Source of the DNA: Paraburkholderia saeva
GTDB lineage: Bacteria; Pseudomonadota; Gammaproteobacteria; Burkholderiales; Burkholderiaceae
Direction: 5' to 3'
Length of the DNA: 64,000 bases
Assembly (NCBI RefSeq): GCF_907164555.1
Contig: NZ_CAJQZC010000003.1
Span: forward strand, 620,001 to 684,000
Positions 34,030 through 41,592 of the stretch are shown piece by piece (position 1 is the first letter of the stretch; the number at the start of each line of letters is the position of its first letter). The notes below the pieces were generated by a model. The model was given only the letters and a program-made list of their open reading frames with translations. It was not told the origin of the DNA and ran no database searches. Made by a program: the position numbers and the translations under genes.

Positions 34030-35370
34030 ATGACGACAACCTATCCGCTGCACGCCGGGCTGACCCGCGCCGATGAACCCTTTCCCACCGAAGCCGACGT
34101 CGTGATTGCCGGCGCCGGCATCATGGGTTGCGCCGCGGCGTATTACCTCGCGGCGCGCGGGCTGAAGGCGGTCGTGCTCGACAAGTCGCGGATCTCGGGC
34201 CAACAGTCGTCGCGTGCATGGGGATTCGTGCGCCAGCAGGGACGCGAAGCCGCCGAAGTGCCGCTGATGATGGCCGGCATGCGGCTGTGGGAACAGCTCG
34301 AACGCGAGCTCGGTTTCGACCTGGAGTGGCGGCAGGGCGGCTGCATGTACGTCGCGAGCGACGAAAGCGACTGGGTATCGTTCCAGCAATGGACCGACGT
34401 CGCGCGTCAGTACGGGCTCGACACCCGTGTTCTTAACCGCGCGCAGATCGACACGCACGTGCACGGCATGCAGGGCACGGTGCTGGGCGGCCTCTACACG
34501 CCGACCGACGGTCAGGCCGAACCGCGCCGCGTCGCGCCGGCGTTCGCCGCGCGCGCGATGGAAGGCGGCGCGCGCTTTTTCGAAGGATGCGGCGTGGTGG
34601 CGATCGAACGGGCAGCGGGCGCGATTACGGACGTGGTAACCGAACGCGGCACGATCCGCACGTCGCGCCTGATCTGCGCGGCCGGCGCGAGCAGCTGGCG
34701 GCTCCTGAAAACGCTCGGCCTCGAACTGCCGCAGCAGGCGGTACGCGGTACCTGCATGCGCACGAACGTGCTGCCGCAGGTGACGGCGTCGACGTTCTGG
34801 GGCCACGGCCTCGGCATCCGCCAGCGGGCGAACGGCATGATCAATCTCGCCGACGACATGCAGGTCGACGTCGACATGACGTTCGGCCATGTGCGGGCGC
34901 TGAAATGGTTTTTGCCCGAACTGTGGAAGCAGCGCGAGAAATTCAGCTTCCATCTGAACGGCGCGCTGTTGCGCGATCTGCGCGAGCGTCTGCCCGGCGG
35001 CGTCGCAGACGCGGAGCGGGTGCTGCATCCGCGCGATCCGCAGCCGCAGCCCGAGCGCAGTCATGCACCGCGTGCGCTCGGCAAGCTCAAGGCCTTGTTC
35101 CCCGCATTGAAAGATGCCCAGATTACCGAGGCGTGGGCCGGTCTCATCGACGTGCTGCCCGACGGTATTCCCGTCATCGATGCGCCTTCAGACGTGCGCG
35201 GCCTCACGATCGCGACGGGCTTTTGCGGCCACGGTTTCGCGATGGGACCGATTGTCGGCAAGCTGCTGGCGGAGTGGATCGACGAAGGCAGGCCGTCGCT
35301 CGATCTGGCGGAATTCCGCCTGCAACGGTTTTTCGACGGGACGATGAAGCGGCCGCGCAGCATGTTGTGA
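34030..35370 (+). CDS. FAD-dependent oxidoreductase (D-amino-acid oxidase/DadA-like)
   Basis: A 446-residue flavoprotein of the DAO family. The FAD dinucleotide fold is at 20-50 (VVIAGAGIMGCAAAYYLA, then VVLDKSRISGQQSSRAWGF), and the C-terminal FAD contact is GLTIATGFCGHGFAMGPI. Members oxidise amines of amino acids or N-methylated substrates such as sarcosine or glycine betaine derivatives. The SSRAWGFVRQQGR segment after the first fold is seen in uncharacterised Burkholderia paralogs. I chose ATG 34030, because the protein then starts 20 residues before the Rossmann motif. It is followed by a porin gene on the other strand; no hydrolase or transporter partner is adjacent. Confidence 0.85.
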   Translation: MTTTYPLHAGLTRADEPFPTEADVVIAGAGIMGCAAAYYLAARGLKAVVLDKSRISGQQSSRAWGFVRQQGREAAEVPLMMAGMRLWEQLERELGFDLEWRQGGCMYVASDESDWVSFQQWTDVARQYGLDTRVLNRAQIDTHVHGMQGTVLGGLYTPTDGQAEPRRVAPAFAARAMEGGARFFEGCGVVAIERAAGAITDVVTERGTIRTSRLICAAGASSWRLLKTLGLELPQQAVRGTCMRTNVLPQVTASTFWGHGLGIRQRANGMINLADDMQVDVDMTFGHVRALKWFLPELWKQREKFSFHLNGALLRDLRERLPGGVADAERVLHPRDPQPQPERSHAPRALGKLKALFPALKDAQITEAWAGLIDVLPDGIPVIDAPSDVRGLTIATGFCGHGFAMGPIVGKLLAEWIDEGRPSLDLAEFRLQRFFDGTMKRPRSML

Positions 35371-35380
35371 CGCGCTGCGC

Positions 35381-35420
35381 GCCAGCCCGGTCGCGAAGCG
35401 ATACAAACGACCGGGCTGGC
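35381..35420. terminator. Perfect 13-bp inverted repeat between two convergent genes
   Basis: GCCAGCCCGGTCG (35381-35393) pairs exactly with CGACCGGGCTGGC (35408-35420) around a 14-base loop. It lies between the stops of the FAD oxidoreductase and porin genes. Neither side has a T tract, so it is a likely transcript-end stabiliser or a weak bidirectional terminator. Confidence 0.5.
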
Positions 35421-35467
35421 GTTACCGCAGCGTGCGCGCCTCGATGGCACGCGCGCCGCGGCCTCCA

Positions 35468-36598
35468 TCAGAAGATCGTGCGCAGACCGATTGCGATGCC
35501 GGTCTGGTTGTCGCGGCCCGGCAGTTCGACGTCGGCGGCACCCGACACCTTGTTGAAGTCGATCGTGCCATAGACTTCCGTACGCTTCGACAGCGCGTAC
35601 TCAGCCAGTGCGACCAGCGTGTAGCGGTTGCCGCTGCCGAGCTGGCCGCCGCCGATGGCCGCGTCGTTCATGTGGTCGTAGTAGGCCGCGCCCGTCAGCG
35701 CGAGCGCCGGCGTTGCCTGCCACGTCACGCCCGCGAACGGACCGTCGTCCTTGCGGCCCGAGCCCTTCAGGATGTCGACGCCCGGCACGAGGTTCTGCTG
35801 CGCGAGGACGCTGTCGACAAAGCCCGTATCGTCCTTCGAATGCAGGTAGCCGATGTAGACCCTGGCCGTGCTGAACGCGTAGACCATGTTCGCGTTGAAG
35901 ACCGTCTGCTTGTGGTTCGAGTTATCGCTGTTCTGCTGCGCGCCGGCTGCAACGCTGACGGGGCCCATCACGTACGAAACCGTCAGGCCGTACATGTTGC
36001 CCGCGCCCATGTGACCCGGAATCTGGCCGGAGAAGCCGCCTGCGCCCGTCGATTCGTAGTTCGTGCCGAACGAATACATCGCCTCGACGCTCAGGCCACT
36101 GAACGTGCCCGAATACTTGATCGCGTTGTCCGCATACAGGCCTGCGCCGAGCGCGACCGGCAGCCATGCGTTTTCGAAGTAGTTACCGACCGTCAGCGGA
36201 TCGTAGACATCGGCGAGGATGTCGAAGAGCGGCGTCTTCTGGCGACCCAGCGTGACCGTGCCGTACTTGCTGTCGAGACCGACGTAAGCGGCGCGATTGA
36301 ACATGCGGCCGGTGTCCGCGAACGAACCGTCCTGCAGGTTGACGCCGCTTTCAAGGCGGAAGATCGCCTTCAGGCCGCCGCCGAGGTCTTCCGAGCCCTT
36401 CACGCCCCAGCGGCTGTTCGTGACAGCGCCGTTCGTCATGTAAAGACGGTTATCGTTACTGGCATTGGTGTTGGTCAGATAACGGACGCTCACGTCCGCG
36501 ACACCGTACAGCGTGACCGAGCTTTGCGCGAAAGCCTGTTGTGAAGCGAGTGCAATGACTGCGCCGCCCAGCGCGCCTGCTGTTTTAATGATTTTCAT
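35468..36598 (-). CDS. Trimeric outer-membrane porin (Burkholderia OmpC-like)
   Basis: A 376-residue porin of the 16-strand Gram-negative family. A signal peptide ends QQAFA-QSS, and the mature protein starts SSVTLYGVADVSV, typical of Burkholderia porins. RWGVKGSEDLGGGLKAIFRLE is the conserved strand 2-3 region. The C-terminus is TGIAIGLRTIF, ending in the Phe that BAM recognises. AGGA precedes ATG 36598. Porins of this group are general or substrate-selective channels; the cargo is unknown. A C39-like gene lies divergent across 154 bp, so the two share a promoter region. Confidence 0.95.
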   Translation of the reverse strand: MKIIKTAGALGGAVIALASQQAFAQSSVTLYGVADVSVRYLTNTNASNDNRLYMTNGAVTNSRWGVKGSEDLGGGLKAIFRLESGVNLQDGSFADTGRMFNRAAYVGLDSKYGTVTLGRQKTPLFDILADVYDPLTVGNYFENAWLPVALGAGLYADNAIKYSGTFSGLSVEAMYSFGTNYESTGAGGFSGQIPGHMGAGNMYGLTVSYVMGPVSVAAGAQQNSDNSNHKQTVFNANMVYAFSTARVYIGYLHSKDDTGFVDSVLAQQNLVPGVDILKGSGRKDDGPFAGVTWQATPALALTGAAYYDHMNDAAIGGGQLGSGNRYTLVALAEYALSKRTEVYGTIDFNKVSGAADVELPGRDNQTGIAIGLRTIF

Positions 36599-36752
36599 GG
36601 TTTCCTGCGGTTATTGATCTGGATTCCGTTTGTGGATTACGGTGGACGTGCCGCTTGTGGCGGCGCGCCCGGCCAGCCCGTCATCCCGGGCGGGATCATA
36701 AAGGATGTAAGGCGGCGCTTAATATGGGGTAATCCGCTATTGAATTACGGGA

Positions 36753-37439
36753 ATGATGCGAGTGGATGAAAAAACGGGAATGGCTTTACGCCATGCGGAT
36801 GTGCCGTATTACACGCAATGGGGCAGTCCGGAATGGGTGCGCGCGATTGTCGAGGACGCCGCCGATCCCTGCGACGACCCCGGCTGGCGCGGTTGTGGTT
36901 TTACGGAACCGGAGCGCTACCGGTTCTGGGCGAAGCGCCTGTGCGGGTTGACCTGTCTTGAATCGGCGCTGGACTTTTGGGGAATCGGGCATCCGTCCCG
37001 GGCGGCCATGCTGGACGAGGCGTTGCGCCACGAGGTGTATCGGATGCGCAACGATGGCGGCGTCGACGGCCTGATTTACCGTCCGTTTGCGCAGTGGACT
37101 GCGCAGGCGTTCGGGTTGCAGGTGGAGGTACTGCCGCAGATCGGCATCGAGGAAATTGCCGCGCGTATCGATGCCGACACGCTGGCGATCGCCTCCGTCA
37201 GCCCCGAAATCCGGTATCCGGAGCGGCATAACGAAACGCGCGGCGGACATCTGATCCTGCTGCACGGCAGGGACGAGCGTGGCGTGTGGTTTCACAACCC
37301 GTCGGGTGTGGCGCCGTTTCAGGCGGACGTGTGGCTGCCGTTCGAGACGGTGAAACGGTTCTATGCGGGGCGTGGCCTGACGCTCAGGCGCCCGGTTCGG
37401 GCCGCTGACGTGAGCGGCCGCGCCGCCCGCGTTGTCTAG
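36753..37439 (+). CDS. C39-like papain-fold cysteine hydrolase
   Basis: A 228-residue cytosolic protein with a papain-like triad in the right order. Cys64 lies in RLCGLTCLESAL, His166 in RGGHLILLHG and Asn182 in FHNPSG, which match the C39 peptidase family (Peptidase_C39_2-like). There is no signal peptide, transporter domain or leader-peptide gene, unlike bacteriocin exporters that carry the same domain. A role as a free protease, transglutaminase or amidase is possible. The start at 36753 is near a second ATG at 36756; no strong ribosome binding site favours either. It overlaps the small convergent gene 37436-37642 by four bases. Confidence 0.75.
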   Translation: MMRVDEKTGMALRHADVPYYTQWGSPEWVRAIVEDAADPCDDPGWRGCGFTEPERYRFWAKRLCGLTCLESALDFWGIGHPSRAAMLDEALRHEVYRMRNDGGVDGLIYRPFAQWTAQAFGLQVEVLPQIGIEEIAARIDADTLAIASVSPEIRYPERHNETRGGHLILLHGRDERGVWFHNPSGVAPFQADVWLPFETVKRFYAGRGLTLRRPVRAADVSGRAARVV

Positions 37440-37642
37440 CGCTGGCTGGTGCGGCGGCCCTGGCGGGCGATGTCCTGCGGCAGACGATGCGGATTGCCGG
37501 AGGAAAGCTGCATTTCGTACTGGCTGTGGCGCATGTATGAATGCCACATGTCCTGGGCGAAACTCAGAAACGCAGCCTTGAACGAGGAAGGCGCAGTGCG
37601 CGATGCAGGGGTGGAACGGGAAGAAACAGACTGGGTGGACAT
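37436..37642 (-). CDS. Small basic protein preceded by a large palindrome
   Basis: A 68-residue, positively charged protein beginning MSTQSVSSRSTPASRTAPSS and continuing with an amphipathic segment FLSFAQDMWHSYMRHSQYEM and the basic tail RQGRRTSQR. Similar short Ser-rich N-terminus plus WxxYxRH helices appear in Burkholderia genomes as small hypothetical proteins. No function is known. The coding frame is supported by a 30-bp near-perfect palindrome 13 bp upstream of the ATG (37655-37684), which looks like a promoter operator. No Shine-Dalgarno sequence is evident, which reduces confidence. It converges on the C39-like gene with a 4-bp overlap. Confidence 0.55.
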   Translation of the reverse strand: MSTQSVSSRSTPASRTAPSSFKAAFLSFAQDMWHSYMRHSQYEMQLSSGNPHRLPQDIARQGRRTSQR

Positions 37643-37654
37643 GATCGAGTGATT

Positions 37655-37684
37655 AATGGTTAATACCTAGGTGTTAACCATTAT
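37655..37684. promoter_or_regulatory. 30-bp near-perfect palindrome
   Basis: The ten-base arms TAATGGTTAA and TTAACCATTA are exact, and the centre contains ACCTAGGT, so only one symmetric pair in 30 bases mismatches. It is AT-rich in a GC-rich genome and lies directly before the small minus-strand gene. A strong dimeric repressor site is the natural reading; which regulator is unknown. Confidence 0.75.
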
Positions 37685-37814
37685 ACGTCGTCCGGGCGAT
37701 CGACGCTGACGGTCGGGTACGCGGCGGAATCGGGTCCGGATCCTGCTACCAGCGCTACATCACGTCAGGCAGACGCCCGGCGTGAGCCGTCATCAGGAAT
37801 CAGGAGACGAGAAC

Positions 37815-38072
37815 ATGAATCGACAATCCATCCTGCTGAGCCTTGGTGCGTCCCTGCTGGCTGCTTCGCTGTGTGCTGCGGATACGGCCGCCGCGGCATC
37901 GAGCGAGCAGCAGCACAAAGCCTGTCGCGGCGACGCCCTCCATTTCTGCAAGGCCGAAATCCCCAACCGGGAGAAGATCATCGCCTGTATGAAGCAGCAC
38001 CTGTCGGAGTTGAGCCCCGGCTGCCGCGCCATGTTCGACGAGAATAAAAACCAGGAATCGAGCGATCAATAG
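37815..38072 (+). CDS. Small exported protein with a cysteine-rich (GLG1/FGFR) repeat
   Basis: An 85-residue precursor with a signal peptide (1-24, ending AAD-TAAAA). The mature part has four Cys (37, 45, 58, 70) in the arrangement CRGDALHFC, CMKQHLSEL and SPGC, which matches the cysteine-rich repeat first seen in Golgi GLG1 (PF00839) and widespread in proteobacterial periplasmic proteins. One repeat would carry two disulfides. Function is unknown. AGGAGA lies 8 bases before ATG 37815. It is a single gene between the 30-bp palindrome and the K+ channel gene. Confidence 0.75.
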   Translation: MNRQSILLSLGASLLAASLCAADTAAAASSEQQHKACRGDALHFCKAEIPNREKIIACMKQHLSELSPGCRAMFDENKNQESSDQ

Positions 38073-38219
38073 CGGTCGCGACTGGCCGCGATTTCCGGGG
38101 AACCACACCTCGCCAGTCGCGGGCAGAATGGAATCGTGTGCAGCGATCCGGCCCTGCGTTCACCGTATTGGCCGGCAGTCGTCGTAGAATCAGTTTTCCC
38201 CATGGTTCTGGAGCGCCGC

Positions 38220-39311
38220 GTGTCCGAAGAGCGACGCAAACCATCCCGCTTCCGTCTGCCGCGACGTGCCCGTCGCACGTGGATGCCGCCGCGCGCCCGT
38301 ACGCTCTTCACGCGCCCGGCTGCTTCGCCGCAACGCGTGCTCATGTTGCGGCTCTATCTCGTCGTGGCGCTCTGCGTGCTCGCGTTCGTCGTGCTGTATC
38401 TCGATCGCGACGGCCTGCGCGATGCACACAGGGAAGTGCTCGGCATCATCGATCTGATGTACTTCACGATGGTCACCGTCGCGACGGTCGGTTACGGCGA
38501 CATCGTGCCCGTCACAGACCGCGCGCGGCTCATCGATGCGTTCTTCATCGTGCCGATTCGCATCATCATCTGGTTTATCTTTCTGGGCACCGCGTACCAG
38601 TTCGTCATTCAACGCGTCATCGAGGAATACCGCATGAAACGCCTGCAAAGAAGGTTGCGCGATCATATCGTCGTGTGCGGCTTTGGCCTGAGCGGATCGG
38701 TGGCGGTGCGCGAACTGCTCGAAAGCGGCGTCCATCCGGATTCGATCGTGGTGATCGATTCGCAGCAACACGCGCTCGAAGCCGCGACCGCGCTCGGCGT
38801 GGCGGGGCTGCTCGGCGATCCGTCGCGGGAAGATCTGCTTCAACAGGTGCATGCGCGACAGGCGAAAGCCGTGATCGTCGCCGTGCAGGAAGACGCCACC
38901 GCGATCCTGCTGACGCTGACCGTGCGCAGCGTGGCGCCGGAAACGAAGATCGTCGTGCGCATCCAGGAGCAGACGTTTCAGCGACAATTGCGTCAGGCCG
39001 GCGCTGACGTCATCATCTCGTCGACGAAGATCGGCGGTCTGTTGATGGCCGACGCCGTCAGCAGCACGTACATCGTGCCGTTCGTCAACGATCTGCTGTC
39101 GTCGCGCGGGCGCGTGAATCTGGTGGAACGGTTTGCACAGCCCTACGAAGTGGGATGCCAGAGCAACGCGGTGCCAGGCGCGCTGGTGATCGGCCTTGCG
39201 CGCGACGGGCGCGTACGGTCGTTTTATGAAGATCCGCCGTGTGCGATCGAGACAGGCGACCTGCTGTTCCTGATCCAGTCGACTCGCGCACCGGGCGCGA
39301 CGCCGGATTGA
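38220..39311 (+). CDS. Voltage-gated-type K+ channel with TrkA-N (RCK) domain
   Basis: A 363-residue protein. An Arg-rich cytosolic tail precedes helix 1 (about 42-60). The pore loop contains the selectivity filter TVGYGD (89-94), followed by helix 2 (about 105-130). Then a cytosolic RCK/TrkA-N Rossmann domain begins at VVCGFGLSGSV (151-161), with an RCK-C-like tail. This is the two-helix Kch layout, giving a tetrameric, ligand-gated K+ channel. I prefer GTG 38220, because GGAG lies six bases upstream; ATG 38202 would add six residues without a binding site. It stands alone, with no transcriptional link to lhpH visible. Confidence 0.88.
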   Translation: MSEERRKPSRFRLPRRARRTWMPPRARTLFTRPAASPQRVLMLRLYLVVALCVLAFVVLYLDRDGLRDAHREVLGIIDLMYFTMVTVATVGYGDIVPVTDRARLIDAFFIVPIRIIIWFIFLGTAYQFVIQRVIEEYRMKRLQRRLRDHIVVCGFGLSGSVAVRELLESGVHPDSIVVIDSQQHALEAATALGVAGLLGDPSREDLLQQVHARQAKAVIVAVQEDATAILLTLTVRSVAPETKIVVRIQEQTFQRQLRQAGADVIISSTKIGGLLMADAVSSTYIVPFVNDLLSSRGRVNLVERFAQPYEVGCQSNAVPGALVIGLARDGRVRSFYEDPPCAIETGDLLFLIQSTRAPGATPD

Positions 39312-39366
39312 AGCCGCACGTTCACGCGGCAGTTTTGATACATCGAAAAAGTTGGAGGAGAGCAGG

Positions 39367-39417
39367 ATGACAGCTGGACAGGCGTTGATCGCAAAGAGGA
39401 GTGCCGTTGCATCATGA
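39367..39417 (+). CDS. Sixteen-codon leader frame overlapping the lhpH start
   Basis: The peptide MTAGQALIAKRSAVAS is read from an ATG with an unusually strong Shine-Dalgarno (GGAGGAG, 39354-39360, six bases away). Its TGA shares the ATGA overlap with the lhpH start codon. The ribosome binding site of lhpH (GAGGAG, 39396-39401) lies inside it. This layout suits translational coupling. It may also be fortuitous, since the peptide has no diagnostic codons. Confidence 0.4.
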   Translation: MTAGQALIAKRSAVAS

Positions 39418-40421
39418 AGTTGAATCGTGTGATCAGCACCGTTGAAGTTCATACCGGCGGCGAGCCGTTCCGGATCGTCACAAGTGGACTGCCGAAGATT
39501 CCGGGCAAGACGATTGTCGAGCGCCGTGCGTGGTTGAAGGAACATGGCGAACCGCTGCGCCGCGCGCTGATGTTCGAGCCGCGCGGCCACGCCGACATGT
39601 ACGGCGGCTATCTGACCGAGCCGGTAAGCGAGGGCGCCGACTTCGGCATCATCTTCGTTCACAACGAGGGCTACAGCGACCATTGCGGCCATGGCGTGAT
39701 CGCGCTCGCCACGGCCGCTGTTTCCCTTGGCTGGATCGAGCGCACGGAGCCGGAGACGCGTGTCGGTATCGACGCGCCGTGCGGCTTCATCGAAGCGTTC
39801 GTCGAATGGGATGGCGATCATGCGGGCGGTGTGCGCTTCGTCAACGTGCCGTCGTTCATCTGGCAGCGCGACGTAACGGTGAACACGCCGACGTTCGGCG
39901 AAGTCACGGGCGACATCGCGTTTGGCGGCGCGTTTTATTTCTACACGTCCGGCAAGCCGTTCGGCCTCGCGGTGCGCGAAGCCGAGGTCGAGCGCCTGAT
40001 CCAGTTCGGCGCGGAAGTGAAGTGCGCGGCGAACGCGGCGTTCAAGGTCGAGCATCCGCACATCCCCGAGATCAATCATATCTACGGCACGATCATCGAC
40101 AACGAACCGCGCTTCGCCGGCTCGACGCAGGCAAACTGCTGCGTGTTCGCGGACCGTGAAGTGGACCGTTCGCCGACGGGTTCCGGAACGGGCGGGCGCG
40201 TCGCGCAACTGTATCTGCGCGGCCAGCTCGGTCGCGACGAAACGCTCGTCAACGAATCGGTGATCGGCACGATTTTTCGCGGACGCGTGCTGTCCGAAAC
40301 GAAACTCGACCGCTTCGACGCCGTCATCCCGGAGATTGCCGGCGATGCCTATATCTGCGGCTTCGCGAACTGGATCATCGACGAACGTGACCCGCTGACC
40401 TACGGCTTTCTGGTGCGCTAA
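39414..40421 (+). CDS. lhpH: Trans-3-hydroxy-L-proline dehydratase (proline racemase family)
   Basis: A 335-residue member of the proline racemase family. Racemases and epimerases use two Cys; here the first is Cys91 in YSDHCGHG, but the second site reads DRSPTGSGTGG with Thr255. The Cys/Thr pair marks trans-3-hydroxy-L-proline dehydratase, which gives delta-1-pyrroline-2-carboxylate and water. The gene directly after encodes the reductase for that product, which confirms the assignment. Translation is probably coupled to the leader frame at 39367-39417. The substrate arises from collagen-like and plant material. Confidence 0.92.
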   Translation: MKLNRVISTVEVHTGGEPFRIVTSGLPKIPGKTIVERRAWLKEHGEPLRRALMFEPRGHADMYGGYLTEPVSEGADFGIIFVHNEGYSDHCGHGVIALATAAVSLGWIERTEPETRVGIDAPCGFIEAFVEWDGDHAGGVRFVNVPSFIWQRDVTVNTPTFGEVTGDIAFGGAFYFYTSGKPFGLAVREAEVERLIQFGAEVKCAANAAFKVEHPHIPEINHIYGTIIDNEPRFAGSTQANCCVFADREVDRSPTGSGTGGRVAQLYLRGQLGRDETLVNESVIGTIFRGRVLSETKLDRFDAVIPEIAGDAYICGFANWIIDERDPLTYGFLVR

Positions 40422-40457
40422 CGCGCCGCATGCTTCGAAGCAAAGGACCCCACGAGT

Positions 40458-41381
40458 ATGACGACCCGCATTTTCGATGCCGCGCAGACCGCGCGGCTTA
40501 CGCCGTACGCGTCGCTCGTCGATGCACTGAAAGTGGCCGCGGCGGACTACGCGCAGGGCCGCATCGCGAGCCCTGAGCGGCTCGTCGTGCCGTTGAACGC
40601 GGGCGGCGTGATGCTGTCGATGCCGGCCACCGCGCCCGATCTCGCGATTCACAAGCTTGTGAACGTGTGCCCGACGAACCGCACACGCGCGTTGCCGACC
40701 ATTCACGGCCAGGTGATGGCAAGCGACGCCGATACGGGCGAAACACGCTTCATCCTCGACGGCCCGACGGTCACCGGCCGCCGCACCGCCGCGATGACGA
40801 TGCTCGGCATCCAGACGTTTCTGCCCGCCGCACCGCGCGATGTTCTGCTGATCGGCGCGGGCACGCAATCGGGCAATCATCTGGAAGCCATCGCGGAGCT
40901 GTTTCCGGATGCGCTCATTCGCGTGCGCGGCAGTTCCGCGGCGCGCGCGGAAGCGTTCTGCGACGCGCATCGCGCGGCGGCACCACGCGTGCAGACAGCG
41001 CTGGACACGGACGTGCCGGATTCCGTCGATCTTGTGATCACGCTGACCACCAGCAAGATCGCGGTCTACGACGAAGCGCCGCGCGCGGACCGGCTCGTGA
41101 TCGGCGTCGGCGCGTTCACGCCGGATGCGGTGGAAATCGGCGCGCGCACCGTGCTCGGAAGCGCGCTTTTCGTCGACGATCTTGCGGGCGCGAAGCACGA
41201 AGCCGGCGATTACATCCAGGCCGGCGTCGACTGGAACGCGGTGACGGCGATTGCTTCCGTGCTGGCAAAAAACACGTCTCCCGTTGCGGGCGGCACGCCT
41301 GTCGTGTTCAAGACGGTCGGCTGCGCGGCGTGGGATCTGGCCGCCTGCCGCGTCGCACGGGCCGCGTTAAGCGACGGCTGA
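40458..41381 (+). CDS. lhpI: Delta-1-pyrroline-2-carboxylate reductase (ornithine cyclodeaminase/mu-crystallin family)
   Basis: A 307-residue protein of the OCD/mu-crystallin family. The NAD(P) fold is DVLLIGAGTQSGNHLEAI (about 128-145), and LDGPTVTGRRTAAMTMLG is the substrate loop of the family. Beside lhpH its expected reaction is NAD(P)H reduction of delta-1-pyrroline-2-carboxylate to L-proline, completing trans-3-hydroxyproline use; such enzymes usually also reduce piperideine-2-carboxylate. AAGGA is 10 bases ahead of ATG 40458. It starts 36 bp after lhpH, so the pair is one operon, ended by the terminator at 41528-41555. Confidence 0.92.
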   Translation: MTTRIFDAAQTARLTPYASLVDALKVAAADYAQGRIASPERLVVPLNAGGVMLSMPATAPDLAIHKLVNVCPTNRTRALPTIHGQVMASDADTGETRFILDGPTVTGRRTAAMTMLGIQTFLPAAPRDVLLIGAGTQSGNHLEAIAELFPDALIRVRGSSAARAEAFCDAHRAAAPRVQTALDTDVPDSVDLVITLTTSKIAVYDEAPRADRLVIGVGAFTPDAVEIGARTVLGSALFVDDLAGAKHEAGDYIQAGVDWNAVTAIASVLAKNTSPVAGGTPVVFKTVGCAAWDLAACRVARAALSDG

Positions 41382-41527
41382 CAAAGCTTTCGCGCCGCGT
41401 GCCTGCGATTCTTCCGCCTCTCGCCTGGATCGCAAGGAGCGCAAGCCAGATCGTGGATCAGCGACCACGGCCGCGGCGCGCCGCGCGTGCAAACAATCTC
41501 AAAACGTTGCAACATAGGCGTTCGCGA

Positions 41528-41555
41528 AAAAACGCCCGGCGTGCCGTGCGTTTTT
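41528..41555 (+). terminator. Rho-independent terminator after lhpI, possibly bidirectional
   Basis: AAAAACGC (41528-41535) pairs with GCGTTTTT (41548-41555), and CGGC/GCCG pairs inside with a GT loop. T residues close the stem on the plus strand and A residues open it, so it could also act on the minus strand. It separates lhpHI from zwf by 38 bp. Confidence 0.85.
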
Positions 41556-41592
41556 CTGCTTCTGACCGACATTCTTACCGGTGCATTGCACT

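Noticed and set aside
38190..41198. A 1000-codon minus-strand open frame
   Set aside because: It is antisense to the K+ channel, lhpH and lhpI genes and has the same Arg/His-rich shadow composition with no domain.
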